From Paguma larvata (Eukaryota > Chordata > Mammalia > Carnivora > Viverridae), in assembly GCA_030068075.1 (NCBI GenBank), contig CM057826.1:110897746-110961745 (forward strand): a DNA stretch of 64,000 bases, written 5' to 3'. Of the stretch, positions 1 to 12,496 are shown piece after piece. A program made the position numbers and the translations under genes. Under the pieces are notes generated by a model. It saw nothing but the letters and a program-made list of their open reading frames with translations. It did not search any database and was not told where the DNA came from. Position 1 is the stretch's first letter, and every line of letters starts with the position of its first letter.

Positions 1-41
1 AAGAAGACCAAACAATAGAAAACAGTAATGAACATAGTAGA

Positions 42-246
42 TTTTTTAAAAAAGTTTATTTATTTATTCTGAGACAGAAAGAGAGAGGGGCAGAGAAAGA
101 GGGAGAGAGAGAATCCCAAGCAGGCTCTGTGCTGTTGGCACAAAACCAAACTCGATATGGGGCTCAATCTCATGAACTGTGAGATCACGACCTAAACTGA
201 AATCAAAAATCAGACACTTAACCAAATGAGCCACCCAGGTGTCCCA
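42..246 (-). mobile_element. CAN-SINE
   Basis: Reverse-oriented copy ending in the complement of the tRNA-like head (GAGCCACCCAGGTGTCCC). Flanking duplications AACATAGTAGA (31-41) and AACATGGTAGA (247-257) match at 10 of 11. Confidence 0.9.
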
Positions 247-257
247 AACATGGTAGA

Positions 258-1273
258 TATTAATCCAATTATATCAATTATCACTTTTCATGTCAGTGGT
301 CTGGATGGAGAAAAATATACCATGTTAACAGTAACCAAAGTAACTAGCTATATTAAATTCAAAAAGAACTGACTTTGAAGTAAGAAAAGTTTTAAAGAAT
401 AAAGAAGAGTATTACACAATGATTAAGGGGTCAATTCAAAGTAATGCAACTTATTTCATCCTCACCTCTATTTAAAGTTCACATCCAATCTTCACAGATC
501 TACCTCACTGCATTCAAACTATGAATATGTAAGGAGACACCAGGCCTATTTTTCAAATAAGGACACTATGGTTGGTTGCCACTGTAAAGATCATAATATT
601 ACTCATTCATGTAGTTTAATCAGAGCCTAGTTCCATGTGGTCAGAGCACTAAAGAAACAGAGAAAAGTCTCTAAACCCATGTTTGGAAAGTTGGAAGTAA
701 GTGAAAGATGGCTTCCCAGAAGAAGTGAAATCCAAACTAAGATGCAAGTGAACTGGTTCCCGAGCAACCTCGCGCAAATCATCAGTGATTATGGATGCAT
801 TTTATCACAACTGTAAGAATGGGTCAATAAAAATGTTTAATCAAGAGAGTTACATGATCATTCTGCTTCCAAGGAAAGAACAAATTAGAAGATTAAAAGC
901 TGGCACTAGAGAAATGGCTGATTCTACAGCTAAGCCAGGGAAAGTACAAGATTATTCACAAGCATCTTCGAGTGCCTGAAATCAAGGAACTCATCAAAAA
1001 CAAAAAACAAAAAATGAAATAAAAATAAGAGCATGCCACACGCTGGGGCTGAAGTCACTCCCCCTGGCAAAAGCTAGAACAACTTGACAAAAAATAAAAT
1101 AAACTGGAGTGTTGAATGATAGCCAAAATAAACAATAAACATCCATGAGACTTTGTACACACAAATATTCATATTTATATATTTATATTTATATATGTTA
1201 TTGGATACATGAATAAATAATACATGAAAAGAGATCAGTCTTCCTTATAGAGGAATTCATAACAATTTATATA
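258..1273. other. Intergenic, no gene seen
   Basis: AT-rich sequence with a short ATTTATAT-type run near 1165-1200. The small open frame at 785-979 has no support. Confidence 0.5.
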
Positions 1274-1279
1274 GACTCT

Positions 1280-1946
1280 TGTGGGGAATGAGCTTAGGGA
1301 TTTCCTGAGCCTGCACTGATGGGTTAAGAAGGCATAAAGAATTAGAAAGCCATATGATGAACACACCCAAGTCTGGGTAAACAAGATTAGGTAAAGGGGG
1401 AAAAGGCCCCCAGTATAGGACAAATGGGGCAAAGGCCCCAAGTATAGGAAAAAGGTATAGGACAACAGGAGAAAGCTGCTTTCACAGGAAGGAAGGACCA
1501 AATTAGGTAAACAGGTAAATAGGGCTATAAAGCGCATGGGACAAAGTTGCTAATTAGCAAAAGAAAGATGTCTTGTTGACCCTGAGGTAGCATGGTCTGA
1601 CTTTCCTGTCCCCTAGGCCAGTTAAGGTAAACGGACGTGGGGCCTCATGTTTGTTGTAGAAAACCTTCCAGCCAACATCAGAATCTTGTTTTGTAATGAC
1701 CCAAACCCGTAACACCGCATATCTCCAAAACCCCCTTTTCCCCACGCCCATGAGTTAATGTTCACGATTTCACTGACTATGGACGCTCATCATACTTGTA
1801 AGCCTTCTGATCCTAATAAAAACGGAGCAAGGGCCCTTACTCACAGCTCTTGTCTCCTCCCAGACATTAGCCTCTCTCGCATTTTCAATCCTGCATTCCA
1901 CTCTCTTGCTGGACAAGAGAGAACTCCAGACCCAGAGTGTACGACA
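1280..1946 (+). mobile_element. Probable solo LTR (ERV1-like)
   Basis: The segment starts TGTGGGG and ends ACGACA (TGT...ACA ends), and is flanked by GACTCT (1274-1279) and GATTCT (1947-1952), a 6-bp duplication with one mismatch. Inside are a U3-like repeat of an AAAGGCCCC...AGTATAGGA unit, a TATAAA at 1526 and an AATAAA at 1815 followed by a pyrimidine-rich R/U5-like stretch. No internal viral sequence is adjacent, so it is read as a solo LTR left by recombination. The family name is not assigned. Confidence 0.6.
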
Positions 1947-1952
1947 GATTCT

Positions 1953-3692
1953 CCACTTTCAAGGAGATAGAGTTTAACTTCCTTTTTCCCCACTGTGGGC
2001 CACATTTACTGACTTTGTTCCAAATAATAGACTATGAAAACATGTAAAAGGTAACTCTACAGTTGAGGAAGCTGGCAAGCACTACCTGGACCAATAACCA
2101 CGTTTAACACCGTCATGGCAAGTCAAGTCAATAGCACGCACTCATGGTCTATGGCGAGAAGGGTGTCTCCTTTATGTGATGCTCTCCCCCCAAAATCCTT
2201 AGCTTCAGTCTAACCATGAAAAGATACTGAAAAACAAATTGAGGGCTATCCTGGCTACGGCTCCACAAAACTCATCCAAGAATAAGCGAAGTTTTTAATA
2301 AAGAATATCTGAGAACCTGTCATGGACCAGAGGAGACTAAGGACGCATATCATACTTAACAATACTAAATTTAATATAGTATCCTGGATCAGGTCATGGG
2401 ATAGGAAAAGAACATTAGTGGAAAAAGTAGTGAAATCTGAATAAGGTCTGGGGTTTAGTTAATAGTTGTCAATGTTGCTTCCTTAGTTATGACAAAGATA
2501 ATTAAAATGTTAACGGGGAAAACTGGGTTTTGTAGAAATATTTCTATAAATCTAAAACTAACCCCAAATAAAAAATTTGCTTAAAAAAATAGCAAGAGGT
2601 AAGGAGAGCAGTTAGAAAACTGTTTCAAGGAGTAAATAATGGTCTGGATCATGAAACTAAAGGGACACTATACGAAAAGAGAACAAAGTCAATATATTGA
2701 AAGTAGACTCAACATGATGTGGTGACTGTCGTAGGGGACAAAGGAAACTGGTGAGGTATAGAGAGGGGAGAGAGAATACACTGTTGGTGAATGGCCAAAC
2801 CGACTCACAAATCCAGGTCCTCTGTCTCTTTATGACCATTAGATGCACAGTATAGCATACAGGAGAGCCCATATGAAGGGAAGTAATTTAGGCATGAGGC
2901 GCAATGGTGGAAGAGGAAGAGAAATAGGATGCAGATAAAAGATGAATTAGGAAAACTGGTGGTTGGATAGATCTAGGGCCACAGAAGAGTAGCAGCCAAA
3001 GATAGCTTTAAACTCAAGATCTGAAATTATGATGATGCTCAAAAGAAAACGGAAGAAATCTGGAAAAGGAGGACTGACAGGAGAGAGAATTCACATTTGT
3101 CTTATAAAGTATGTTTGAAGTGATTTCAGGGCATCAGTAGAAATGCCCCATTGCATAGTAAAACCAGGTAGAGTCTGGTGACTACACTACTGTGTATCTA
3201 GAGCTGTGAGAAAAACAAAAGATCAGTAGAACTGCCAAGAATGAATGCATTAATAAATTGTGAGAGATTAGTTTAAGAGCAGTAGGGCCAGAAATCAGAA
3301 TCCATTTCAATTATTTTAATTTCCTGACATCTTCTTCCTCTTGCTATGGTTGTTCCGTACCCATCCTATTTCCTTATTTGAAATGTAGTTACTCATATAC
3401 TGATCTTCTGTGACCAAATATAGACTTCCACCTTTAGCTATAAAACTTTTCTTTTGTTCCCATATGTCACAAAAACATTTTTTCTTTCAGTAAACAGTTA
3501 TATATGTCAACTGGAGTGCTTCCTTCTCTCCTGTCTGAGCTTACAATTAATCATTCTTAGAAGGGAATCAGTGCCAGTCTGGGAGAAGGCAAAGCTGCTG
3601 GAAAGTAAGACTCAGGGCTGTATCGACAACAAAGCAAGGATGGGAAGTGTTCACAACTGTTCTGGCTCTAACGGAAGTGGTCTTCAACACTG
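1953..3692. other. Intergenic, nothing recognized
   Basis: No convincing coding frame, RNA gene or identifiable repeat; probably decayed repeats. Confidence 0.4.
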
Positions 3693-3711
3693 ATGGTTTA
3701 CCCCCCTTTTT

Positions 3712-3950
3712 GTTTTTTCTTTTTCTTTTTTTAATTTATTTTTAAAATATTTATTTATTTAATTAATTATTTATTTATTTATTTATTTAGAGCAGGGAGG
3801 CAGAGAGAGAGGGAGACACAGAATCTGAAGCAGGGTCCAGGCTCTGAGCTGTCAGCACAGAGGCTGAGGCAAGGTTTTAACTCAGGAGCCGTGAGATCAT
3901 GACCTAAGCCAAAGTTTGACGCTTCACCGACTGAGTCACCCAGGCGCCCT
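3712..3950 (-). mobile_element. CAN-SINE with expanded ATTT tail
   Basis: Reverse copy ending CACCCAGGCGCCCT. The tail is a long ATTT/AATT simple repeat (3740-3790). Duplications ATGGTTTACCC (3693) and ATGGCTTATCCC (3951) flank it. Confidence 0.9.
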
Positions 3951-4109
3951 ATGGCTTATCCCTTAAAAAAAAAAAAACAAAAAAACAAAACCTTAATATA
4001 AGAGCAGTTTGGAAGTTTCCTATAAATTAACTATACAATATAGAAAAATCGTACTAATAAGGGAAAAGAGAAAGGGCAGGGAGTCGCTACTAAGTTTAAC
4101 ATGAGCTAA

Positions 4110-4250
4110 AGTAGGGGAGCAGTAGTAATAATAACCATGTATTAGGCCTTTAGTGCCATGGTCTGAGCTCTGAGGTTGACACGCACTATCCTCTTTATTC
4201 TTCGCGCCAAGCCCATGAAGCAGACGTAGGTCCACAGTCTCTAGTTCATC
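4110..4250 (+). repeat. MIR-like fragment
   Basis: Contains phrases typical of MIR such as the GCACTATCCTCTTTATTCTTCGC region followed by ATGAAGCAGACGTAGG; assigned by pattern memory. Confidence 0.35.
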
Positions 4251-5729
4251 AGTCCAAACCCTACAGAGTTCTGAGAATCAGAAGGTTTTGTTATTATTTA
4301 TTTTGCAACAATTTGACAGAAAAACCTATCAAGAGATGACTTAAGACTATTTATTTATACTTTATTTTTTGTCACAGAATTACTAGTGTCTTTGATGAGA
4401 GGGTGCTACTCTAAACATCACTGAGCTTTCTGTAATAAACACAATATCCATCATATGACTTTTTTAAAATTAAAAAAATATATATGAGTTCCAAAACTCA
4501 TCAGTACCAGGGATTTTAGAGAAAAGACTGTGAAAACAAGGGTCATAAGTGAAGTTTCGCTCAAAGTCATACCGGCATATTTGAAATTAGGTCTGTTGTT
4601 CTCCAAAGACTGGGCTTTCAATCATTACGTAATGTGCTGGACATGTTACTTACTTAACAGCTGGCACCAGGATTTACCCTGGAGAAAAGACCCTGAAAAA
4701 AATGCTGGGTGTGGTAGTGAGGACCTAAGTATCACTGGGTTCTGCTTTAGGCAAGGAAATAAAGTACCTGTTTTATTCTTGAGGAGAAGGAGTAACCAAA
4801 CATTTGTGGTTTGGCTTCTGTTTGGGGAGAAATGACCAAGAAAGACTCCGAGTAAGAGTGGTTCTAAAGGCTGAAGTTTCTAAAGGTTCTAAGGTGTGGT
4901 TTTATAGTATTCTGTTGTCTGGTGTGGGATGTAATCCCCTCTCCCATTTCTTTGTACTTATTAAAGTCTACTATGTCCATGAATACTGAGAATGAATGGA
5001 TTTTTCCCATTTTATCAGGTACCTTTAGATTGAACAGTGTGCTTGAGAGCAGAGATGAAAAAAAAAATAAGGTTATGACCTCTTAATAGTTTAGTAGGGG
5101 AGAGATTTAAAAAAAAAATGCCTGATGTAACATTCTCTAATAGAAGTGTACATAAATGCAGGGTTTTCGGGGATAAAGGACCATTATTCTAGCTGCAAAC
5201 CCCAAGTACAGCCAAGGCAGGGAAGATCTTCACAAGATACTAAAAAATGCTTTTTTAATAACTATTATTTGGAAATACGCTACTAGGATTTCTATTGCTA
5301 GAAGAAATTTTCCTCTTGAGCTCCGCAGTTGCTTTTGATATTTCTTACTCATTCTGTACTCAAAAATACGATCTTCTCAAGCTATTTTCTTCCTTTATTG
5401 CCTCAACAGTGAATACTTTTCAGCTGTCTTTATGTGTTGAATACGGAAGGCTGTAAAGAGCATCTGTGACATTAGTTTCTTGCCAATCTGATAAATGATT
5501 AAAGGAACTCAGAATTTTGAGCCTCAGAAAAAATAGTATTTAGAATGAACCTGACTGCTGTCTTCATAAACCTTTATTTGAAGTACATACATTATTTCCC
5601 ATCTTAAAACCCTATGGCCACTTTCAGCAATGACCCTTCTTTCTCACTCTCTTCAGGGTAAAACTTCTTTAAATAGACATTGTTCCCTTTGTCTCCATTT
5701 TCTCACTTTCTCTTCACTTTCCAACTTAG
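4251..5729. other. Intergenic, nothing recognized
   Basis: AT-rich unique-looking sequence; the frames at 4530-4835 and 4804-4989 show no known motif. Confidence 0.4.
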
Positions 5730-6047
5730 TTTGTTTATTTATTTATGTATTTATATATATATATCCAAGTTAGTTAACATATACTATAATAATGGTTTCG
5801 GAAACAGAATTTAGTGATTCATCACTTACATATAGCATCCAGGGCTCGTCCCAACAAGTGTCCTCCTTAATGCCCCTTGCCCATTTAGCCCATCCTGCCA
5901 CCCAACCCCTTTCCAGCAACCCTCAGTTTGTTCTGTATTTAAGAGTCTTTTATGGTGTCCCTCCCTCTCTGTTTTTTATTTATTTTTCCTTCCCTCCCCT
6001 CCCTTCCTCTATATTTATCTGTTACGTTTCCTAATTTCCACATACGA
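5730..6047 (-). mobile_element. L1 3' UTR fragment (carnivore type)
   Basis: The reverse complement matches the carnivore L1 3' end that also occurs at 12750-12890 on the + strand: shared phrases include TAAGAG.CT, AACTGAGGGTTG and GAGGACACTTGTTGGGA with variations. The open frame 5792-6034 is derived from it. Confidence 0.75.
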
Positions 6048-6222
6048 GGGACACCTGGGTGGCTCAGTCAGTTAAGTGTCTGACTCTTCATTTTGGCTCA
6101 GATCATGATCTCATGGTTTATGGGATTGAGCGCCATGTCAGGTTCTGCACTAACCATGCAGAGCCTCCTTGGGATTTTCTCTTTTCCTCTCTCTCTCTCT
6201 CAAAATTAAAAAAAAAAAAAAG
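6048..6222 (+). mobile_element. CAN-SINE
   Basis: Forward copy: GGGACACCTGGGTGGCTCAG head, CT-rich tract and A tail. It abuts the L1 3' end on its left. Confidence 0.9.
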
Positions 6223-7584
6223 GATCTCCAAATGACTTTAAATGAAATTTACATATCCCTCTACCAGTACCTAACACATAAAAAGTCTATATACATATTT
6301 TTTGAATGAAAAAGCACATCGGTTATAAAATTTTAATGTGCTCTGAAAGCAGTGAGGTTGAGGCACTTCCCCATCTGGCTTACCTCAGATGAAGTGATAC
6401 TCTTGAGTGTGAACAAAAGGACAGACACAAGAAAAGTAACTCGACATCACCTGAGGGAGTAGCAGGGGAAAAAAGTAGGTAACGTGTTGGGTGATGAAGT
6501 AAAAGTGCAGATTTGAGTTGGGAGATAATTAAAAAGATTTTAGTATCATTACTAGACTTTTGTGTGTACAGTGACCCAGTCCTTAGGCCACTGTGGTGGT
6601 GAGATGGTTCCAGAGTAGCATTCCAGATAGTTCCCCTTCAAAAGCAAAAAGACAAAATAGACACATGCTGAGGAGGGAAAACTTGAAGCAATATCAAATG
6701 AGAAGGAGATGATGGACATGATTATCTCAAGGAAAGAAGATTTTAAGTGGACTATATTAAGTGGACTTAATGTTATTAACCAACATTTGAAGGAGGATCA
6801 AGGAGATAATAAAGTAGAATTGTTCTGAGGTCAAGGATTAGGAGAAATAAATGGAAATTCCAAGAGAGGTTTCAGCTTCCTATAAGCAAATGCTGATCCC
6901 GAGTTATCACTTGAAGCATTTAAGCACTGACTAGATCCCCAATAATAGGGGAGATTTAAACACACAAAAGTGAAAGTTGGAAGAGATGATTGTTCTCATT
7001 CCCAGACCTGTGAGGAGCATTGTAATTCTAGAGAACTGTACACTTCAGAAAGGCATGTTGAAACAGCCACCTGACATTTCCTGTGCCTTAAAGCTGCATT
7101 GTTAACAAAATAGTATCTATATTCCCTAAGGTTAACTATAGGGACTATAACTATAAGTTAACTAAGGTTAACTATGAGACACTTGTGATGATGAGGAGGA
7201 GCCTCTAAGCTCAGTATGTCACAGACACCTAAACAGCAAGTGCTCACCTCCAGTAATTCCAACATTCTTTGACTACCAAAAAAGCAAGCCCAAGAAAGAG
7301 AAGAAATATTTCAACTCCAGTTAGATTCTTTTAGTGATACCAGTTAAAGACCTGCTGCAGTGAGACCAAAATGGTCTGACAGGTCAGGGTAGACTTTCCA
7401 CAGCCACAGGATGGGCCTCTAAAACGTCAAGAATCATCATCCAACGGCAAAGACAAGAATCATACAGAGGAAGGCTGCATTTACTGTGCATAACAGTGAA
7501 CAAAGTTAGTGCATCTGTGATGGCCAAATACGGTGTGTGTGTGTATCTCATATATACGTACATAACTCATTAGATTAAAGGTTC
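6223..7584. other. Intergenic, nothing recognized
   Basis: No supported gene. A small cluster of CTAAGGTTAACTAT repeats occurs at 7125-7175. Confidence 0.4.
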
Positions 7585-7941
7585 AGTATGCACTCTTTTC
7601 AATAAATGGTGCTGGGAACATTGGATATCACATGAAAAAGCATGAAACTGGGCCCGCTGGATCTTAGAGCACTCACAAAAATAAACTCAAAATTGACTAA
7701 AGATTTAAATACAAGATTGAAACCATGAAACTTCTAGAACAAAATGCAGGAACAAAGCTCCTTGACATGTGTCTTGGTAATGATTTTTTGGATGTGACAC
7801 CAAAGGCACAAGCAACAAAATAAAATGTAAATAAACGGGATTACATCAAACTGAAAATCTTCTGCACAGCAAAAGAAACCATGAACAGAATGAAAAAACA
7901 TTTTTTTCTTTTTATAAACATTTAAAATATTACAAATCTTT

Positions 7942-8157
7942 GGAGCGTCTAGATGGCTCAGTCGGTTAAGCGTCAATTTCGGCTCAAGTCATGATCTGAC
8001 AGTTTGTGAGTTCCAGCCCTGCATTGGGCTTTGGGCTAACAGCTCAGAGCCTGGAGCCTGCTGCGGATTCTATGTCTCCCTCTTTCTCTGCTCCTCCCCC
8101 AGTCATGCTCTGTCTTTCTCTTCTTCAAAAATAAATAAACATTAAAAAATTTTTTTA
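7942..8157 (+). mobile_element. CAN-SINE inserted in L1
   Basis: Forward copy with head GGAGCGTCTAGATGGCTCAG. It splits the L1 fragment, with a duplicated target resembling AATATTACAAATCT / AATATTACGAGTCT on the two sides. Confidence 0.88.
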
Positions 8158-9181
8158 ATATTACGAGTCTCTACAAACCATGTAGCTGAAAAAGGGTTAA
8201 TATTCAAAACGTACAAAGAACTCATGCAACTCAATAGGAGAAAAACTCAAACAATCCAGTTTAAAAATGCACAAATTTTTTCTTTGTGAAGAGACATTTC
8301 TGCAAATAAGATATATTAAAGGTCAACAGATCCATGAAAAGATGCTCAACAGCACTAGTCAATAGGGGAATGCAAATGAAAACCACAGTGCAGTATCACC
8401 TCATGCCTATAAAAATGGCCATCATCAAGAAGATAAGAGATAATAAATGCTGCCATGGATGTGGAGAAAGCGAACTCTTGGGCAGTGTTGGTGGGACTGC
8501 AAACTGGTACAGTCACCACGGAAAATAATATGGAGGATCTTCAAAAAATTAAAAATAGAACTACCATTTGATCTAACTTTTACACTTCTGCATACTTATC
8601 CAAAGACAATGAAAACATTACCTTGAAAAGATATCTGAAACCCCATGTTCAAAGCAGCATTATTTACAACAGCCGAGTCATGGAAACAACCGAAGTATCC
8701 ACTGAAGGATGAATGAATAAAGAAGTATATACATGTGGTATATATGTGTGTGTGTATATATACACACAGACAATGGAATATTACTCAGAATATGAGTAAC
8801 AGAAAATGATGAAATCCTACAATCTGCAACAACATGGACGGGCCCTGAAGGCTTTATGCTAAGTGAAATCAGACACAGAAAGACAAATACCATATGTCAT
8901 TCATATGTGGAATGATAATAAAAAAGAAAACTAGAAAAAACAAAAACAACAAAAAAACTCACAGAAAAAAGATCAGACTTGTGGCTACCTCAGGCAGGGA
9001 ATATGTAGGTAGGGACAATAGAAGAAAGCTGGTCAAAAAGTACAAACTTCCAGGTACAGAGGAAAAGTGTTCAAATAAATCCTGAGAGTTCTCATCATAA
9101 GGAGAACATTTTTTCCCCTTTATTCTTCTTTCTTTTCTTTTTCTTCCATCTATATGAGAAAAGGAAGCTAACTGAATCTAT

Positions 9182-9238
9182 TGTGGTAATTATTTCACAA
9201 CATATGTAAATCAAACCATCATGCAGTATGCCTTAAAC
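9182..9238 (+). repeat. 57-bp duplicated block, copy 1 (in L1 3' end)
   Basis: This stretch from TGTGGTAATT to CCTTAAAC, part of the L1-type 3' end, is repeated at 11354-11410 with one A/T mismatch. Confidence 0.85.
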
Positions 9239-9654
9239 TTGCACAGTGATGTTAATTATTTCTCAATAAAGTTGGGGAAAAAAATATCCTGTAAGGTACC
9301 TGAACAAAGATAGACAAAAAAAGAATAGAATAAAGAAACTTAGCCCAATTATGTGGCCAACTGGTTTGTGACAAGAATGACATTACATAGTGATAATGAA
9401 AAATGGAAGGTTCAACAACTGAAAATAGGTTTATTATTCACAAATCCACATTAAAATAATCGTATTTTGGAACCTACTTACATCAGCCACAAAAATTAAT
9501 TACAATGGATTATAGAGCTTCTAGGATTATAGAAAATATTCTCACAATCCTGGAGTGGGCACAGTTTTCTTAAATAGGATACAAAAAACACTAACAATAA
9601 AGGAAAAGGTTGCTAAATTGGACTCAATACTACTAACCTTTGTTCATCAAATTA

Positions 9655-9906
9655 TTATTTTTTAAATATTTATTTTGAGAGAGAGAGAGAGAGAGAGAGA
9701 ATAAGTGAGGTAGGGGCATAGACAGAGAGGGAGAGAGTGAGGGAGAAATAGAGGGGGAGGAGAGAGGGAGAGAGAAAGAGAATCCAAACCAGGCTCTGCG
9801 CTGTCAGCACAGGGCCCGACGTGGGGCTCAGTCTCCCCAGCCATGAGATCATGGCCTGATCCAAAATCAACAGTCATGCTTAACTGACTGAGCCACCCAG
9901 GTGCCC
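9655..9906 (-). mobile_element. CAN-SINE with long GA tract
   Basis: Reverse copy ending GAGCCACCCAGGTGCCCC. The GA repeat at 9677-9702 and the following purine-rich stretch are its expanded CT-tract. Confidence 0.9.
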
Positions 9907-11353
9907 CAAAAGATATTATTTGAAGGGTGAAAATGTAACCTACTCGTCAGAAGTTCATTATAATACACGTATGTAAGGAAACTCAAGGTGACAGAGCAGA
10001 CACCTTGCAAAAACTTCAGACACATTTTCAGTGGCTACATTAAATGAGGAATTCAGGCCTCCTGAAGTATAAGCCACTGTTCTAAAAAGATCATAATTGC
10101 TATAATTACTGTTTCAAAGTATGAAGTGGTGGGTCATAAGGGTATTAGGGCATTAGGAAGGTATTAGGAAGAATTAACAAGAGATCTGAAGTCAGGTATC
10201 AGATACACACACATGCACACTATAAAATGTACATCTATATATGTGTATCTGTGGGCACTTGACTATTTTACAAGTTTTTATCAGTATTTGATCTCTGTGA
10301 GGAGGGAACACAAGTGAAACCTCGGTGCCTCAATCTCAATTTCCTTACTGTAAAATGGAAATAATAATGCTGTAGGGATTTAAAATGTGGAAAATAAAGT
10401 ACCACGGTGCCTGGCATAGAAACTTTTGAAAATTTTCAGCAGTAGTGGTTATAATTAAGACAAGTCATAAAGTTCCAGAAATACTGGAAAATAAGATGGA
10501 AGAGTTACAATACAGTGAAGTCAGAGGTCTTCACACAGCAGGCTAAATACATAAGACTGTGCGTTACGAGTTTCTGTTACCAGTCAAACCTTGGGCACAG
10601 GATGTGAAAATCAGCAGGTGCCCAAGCAACATCCTCCACCCAGCAAGTATTATCAGCACCCACCAGAACAGTTCTCTTAAGTGTTATCTTTATTCAGGTG
10701 AGTAATTAGTCCTTGAAACAGAGGCGGGTAGGTCACAGTATGTTTGCTGAGTTCCCAAAGACATGCACACATAAATATGTGCACAGAAAGAAAAAGGAGA
10801 CAGATGGAGAGATTTACACAAGTGTAGGCCATGTAAACACACTATGTACAGCTAATGGCGTAGCAGAGTAGCAGAGTCGTTCCAGCCAATGCCCATCCCA
10901 TCTCTTAGGGAAAACAGTATTTATTCTGTCCAGACAGTGATCATATAAAGCCTCGACATATCATCCATTTATTCTAATCTGTGGAAGGAAGAGTCATGTT
11001 ATCACCAGCTAGCAATGATTATTCCAGGGAAAATGGAGGATAATGCTTTTGCACAGTGATTTTTGCTTTACTGTTTATTCTCACACCAAATGAACGTATT
11101 ATGATATGCATTTCTGTAGTTGAGGATCTACCCAGAGTCAATCACAGTTGAAATGGCAGACTCGTAACTGGAGCCAGGTCTCTTCATGTTCTCTTCAACC
11201 TGCGGCCTCCCAAGAGCCACTCCCCATCATAGTGTGAGGACCAATCCCTAACTAGAATTTTATCCTACTTTTACAGTATTTAAGAAGATTGTAAGGCAGC
11301 ATAGTTACTGTCATTAATTGCTTTTCAAAATGCAAGTCAGGGTAGGTGAACCA
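9907..11353. other. Intergenic upstream of SPINK1
   Basis: Two MIR-like pieces are visible (about 10330-10430 and 11080-11200); the remainder is unassigned. No gene is supported. Confidence 0.4.
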
Positions 11354-11410
11354 TGTGGTAATTATTTCACAACATATGTAAATCAAACCATCATGCTGTA
11401 TGCCTTAAAC
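11354..11410 (+). repeat. 57-bp duplicated block, copy 2
   Basis: It equals 9182-9238 at 56 of 57 positions and has no poly-A tail or other L1 sequence around it. It lies about 240 bp upstream of the SPINK1 HNF1-like site. Confidence 0.85.
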
Positions 11411-11650
11411 CATGAAACAGAACAGAACAAGAGGCGTGAAGAGTCATCATATTGAATAAGGTTATGCTTTGTTTCTTAACAATTTTGTCTACACATATGT
11501 ATGCATACACTAGGCTATACCACAAAATTTCTATTTTTCCTTTGAGTACACAGTCAAAATATTTAAAAACCAATGTTTGGTAGAAAGAGCCCAGGATTTG
11601 GCATGAGACAGGTGACATTCTTGAAACTTGAGGTCAGGCTACGCTACAGA

Positions 11651-11663
11651 GTCAATCAATAAC
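11651..11663 (+). promoter_or_regulatory. HNF1-like site in SPINK1 promoter
   Basis: GTCAATCAATAAC matches the HNF1 consensus GTTAATNATTAAC at 11 of the 12 or so informative positions allowing one mismatch per half-site. It lies at -151 to -139 from the start codon. In human SPINK1 an HNF1 site at about the same distance is disrupted by pancreatitis-associated promoter variants (established knowledge). Conservation of position and sequence supports a functional site; binding itself is inferred. Confidence 0.65.
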
Positions 11664-11714
11664 CTAAGAAATTTGGTGACAGGATGGGAGGCGGAGCCTG
11701 GGTGGCCACCCTGT

Positions 11715-11722
11715 CTATATGA
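11715..11722 (+). promoter_or_regulatory. TATA-like element of SPINK1
   Basis: CTATATGA lies about 85 nt before the start codon, which would place the transcription start near 11745-11750 with a 5' UTR of roughly 50-55 nt. The match to TATAWAW is imperfect, and the start site is inferred only. Confidence 0.45.
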
Positions 11723-11801
11723 CCCTTCCAGTCCCAGGGCTCTGAAGAGAAGTGGTGAGTTCGATGCCATTTTTTACTGACTGGATACAGAACTTTCAAC
11801 C

Positions 11802-11856
11802 ATGAAGGTAACAAGCATCCTTCTTCTCTGTGCCTTGGCCCTGTTGGGGTTCTCTG
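11802..11856 (+). CDS. SPINK1: SPINK1 coding exon 1 (signal peptide)
   Basis: The exon encodes MKVTSILLLCALALLGFS and the first base of a split Gly codon. A basic residue at position 2 is followed by a hydrophobic Leu/Ala-rich core, a typical secretory signal peptide. The start is preceded by CAACC, giving a purine-poor but plausible context (A at -4), and it aligns with the known start of the family (MKVT). The exon ends TCTG followed by GTAGGT, a good donor. Its 55-nt length equals the family's first coding exon. Confidence 0.95.
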
Positions 11857-12496
11857 GTAGGTGTCTGCATATTTTTCTGATTTGACTAAAACCTGTCTGA
11901 CTTGTTGCATTACAGAGTCCATTACCTTCTAGACTTAGAGTCTAGTCTTAGTCTAGATCTTTTGGTCTCAGTGAGATGAACGAAGGTCAGGGCCCTATTC
12001 CAGGGGACTTCTTCAAGCCCATGAGTACCTTGCTGCTTCTTACAACATTTAGCTTGGAAGAGCTACCTACTTATCTAGACCACATCAGAAATTATCAATA
12101 TTAAAATCAAATCTCGTCAACATTTCTTCCTTTGGATACTCTCAGGTTAGCTCCTGTTCCCTCACTGAGCTCAACCGAAATGACCATCCTCTACATGATG
12201 TCAGCAAAATCTGTTATTTTCTGGAGAATGCAGCATGGCAATCTTAAGCATCTATCTGTGAATTGGATAACCGTGAATTGGATTAATAATCAGTGTAATA
12301 TAACAGAGAGAATTAGTTCTTTGGGGACCGATGTAGACTTGTCAAAAGATCTCCATTTTTTAACGTAATTTACAAAAGACTTATGTGTCATTGCAAGTTA
12401 GTTTTGTGTCACAAGACCTGGTTATTGCTAGTGGTAACTGCCTTACAATTAGTCGTATAAACTCTTCATATCTTCATCTATAAACTGAATTAAAGA

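Larger units (their letters stand above)
7585..9290 (+). mobile_element. L1 fragment: ORF2 C-terminus and 3' end
   Basis: Conceptual translation in broken frames shows phrases of the L1 ORF2 C-terminal region (for example MKRCSTALVNRGMQMKTT near 8334, and a CGCGE-like zinc-knuckle area), then a 3' UTR and A-rich end after AATAAAG at about 9265. The body is interrupted by a SINE at 7942-8157. Many stops and shifts make it inactive; 5' truncated. Confidence 0.85.

Noticed and set aside
8334..8528. Independent zinc-finger-like small gene
   Set aside because: The protein phrase belongs to the C-terminal part of L1 ORF2 and neighbouring frames continue it.
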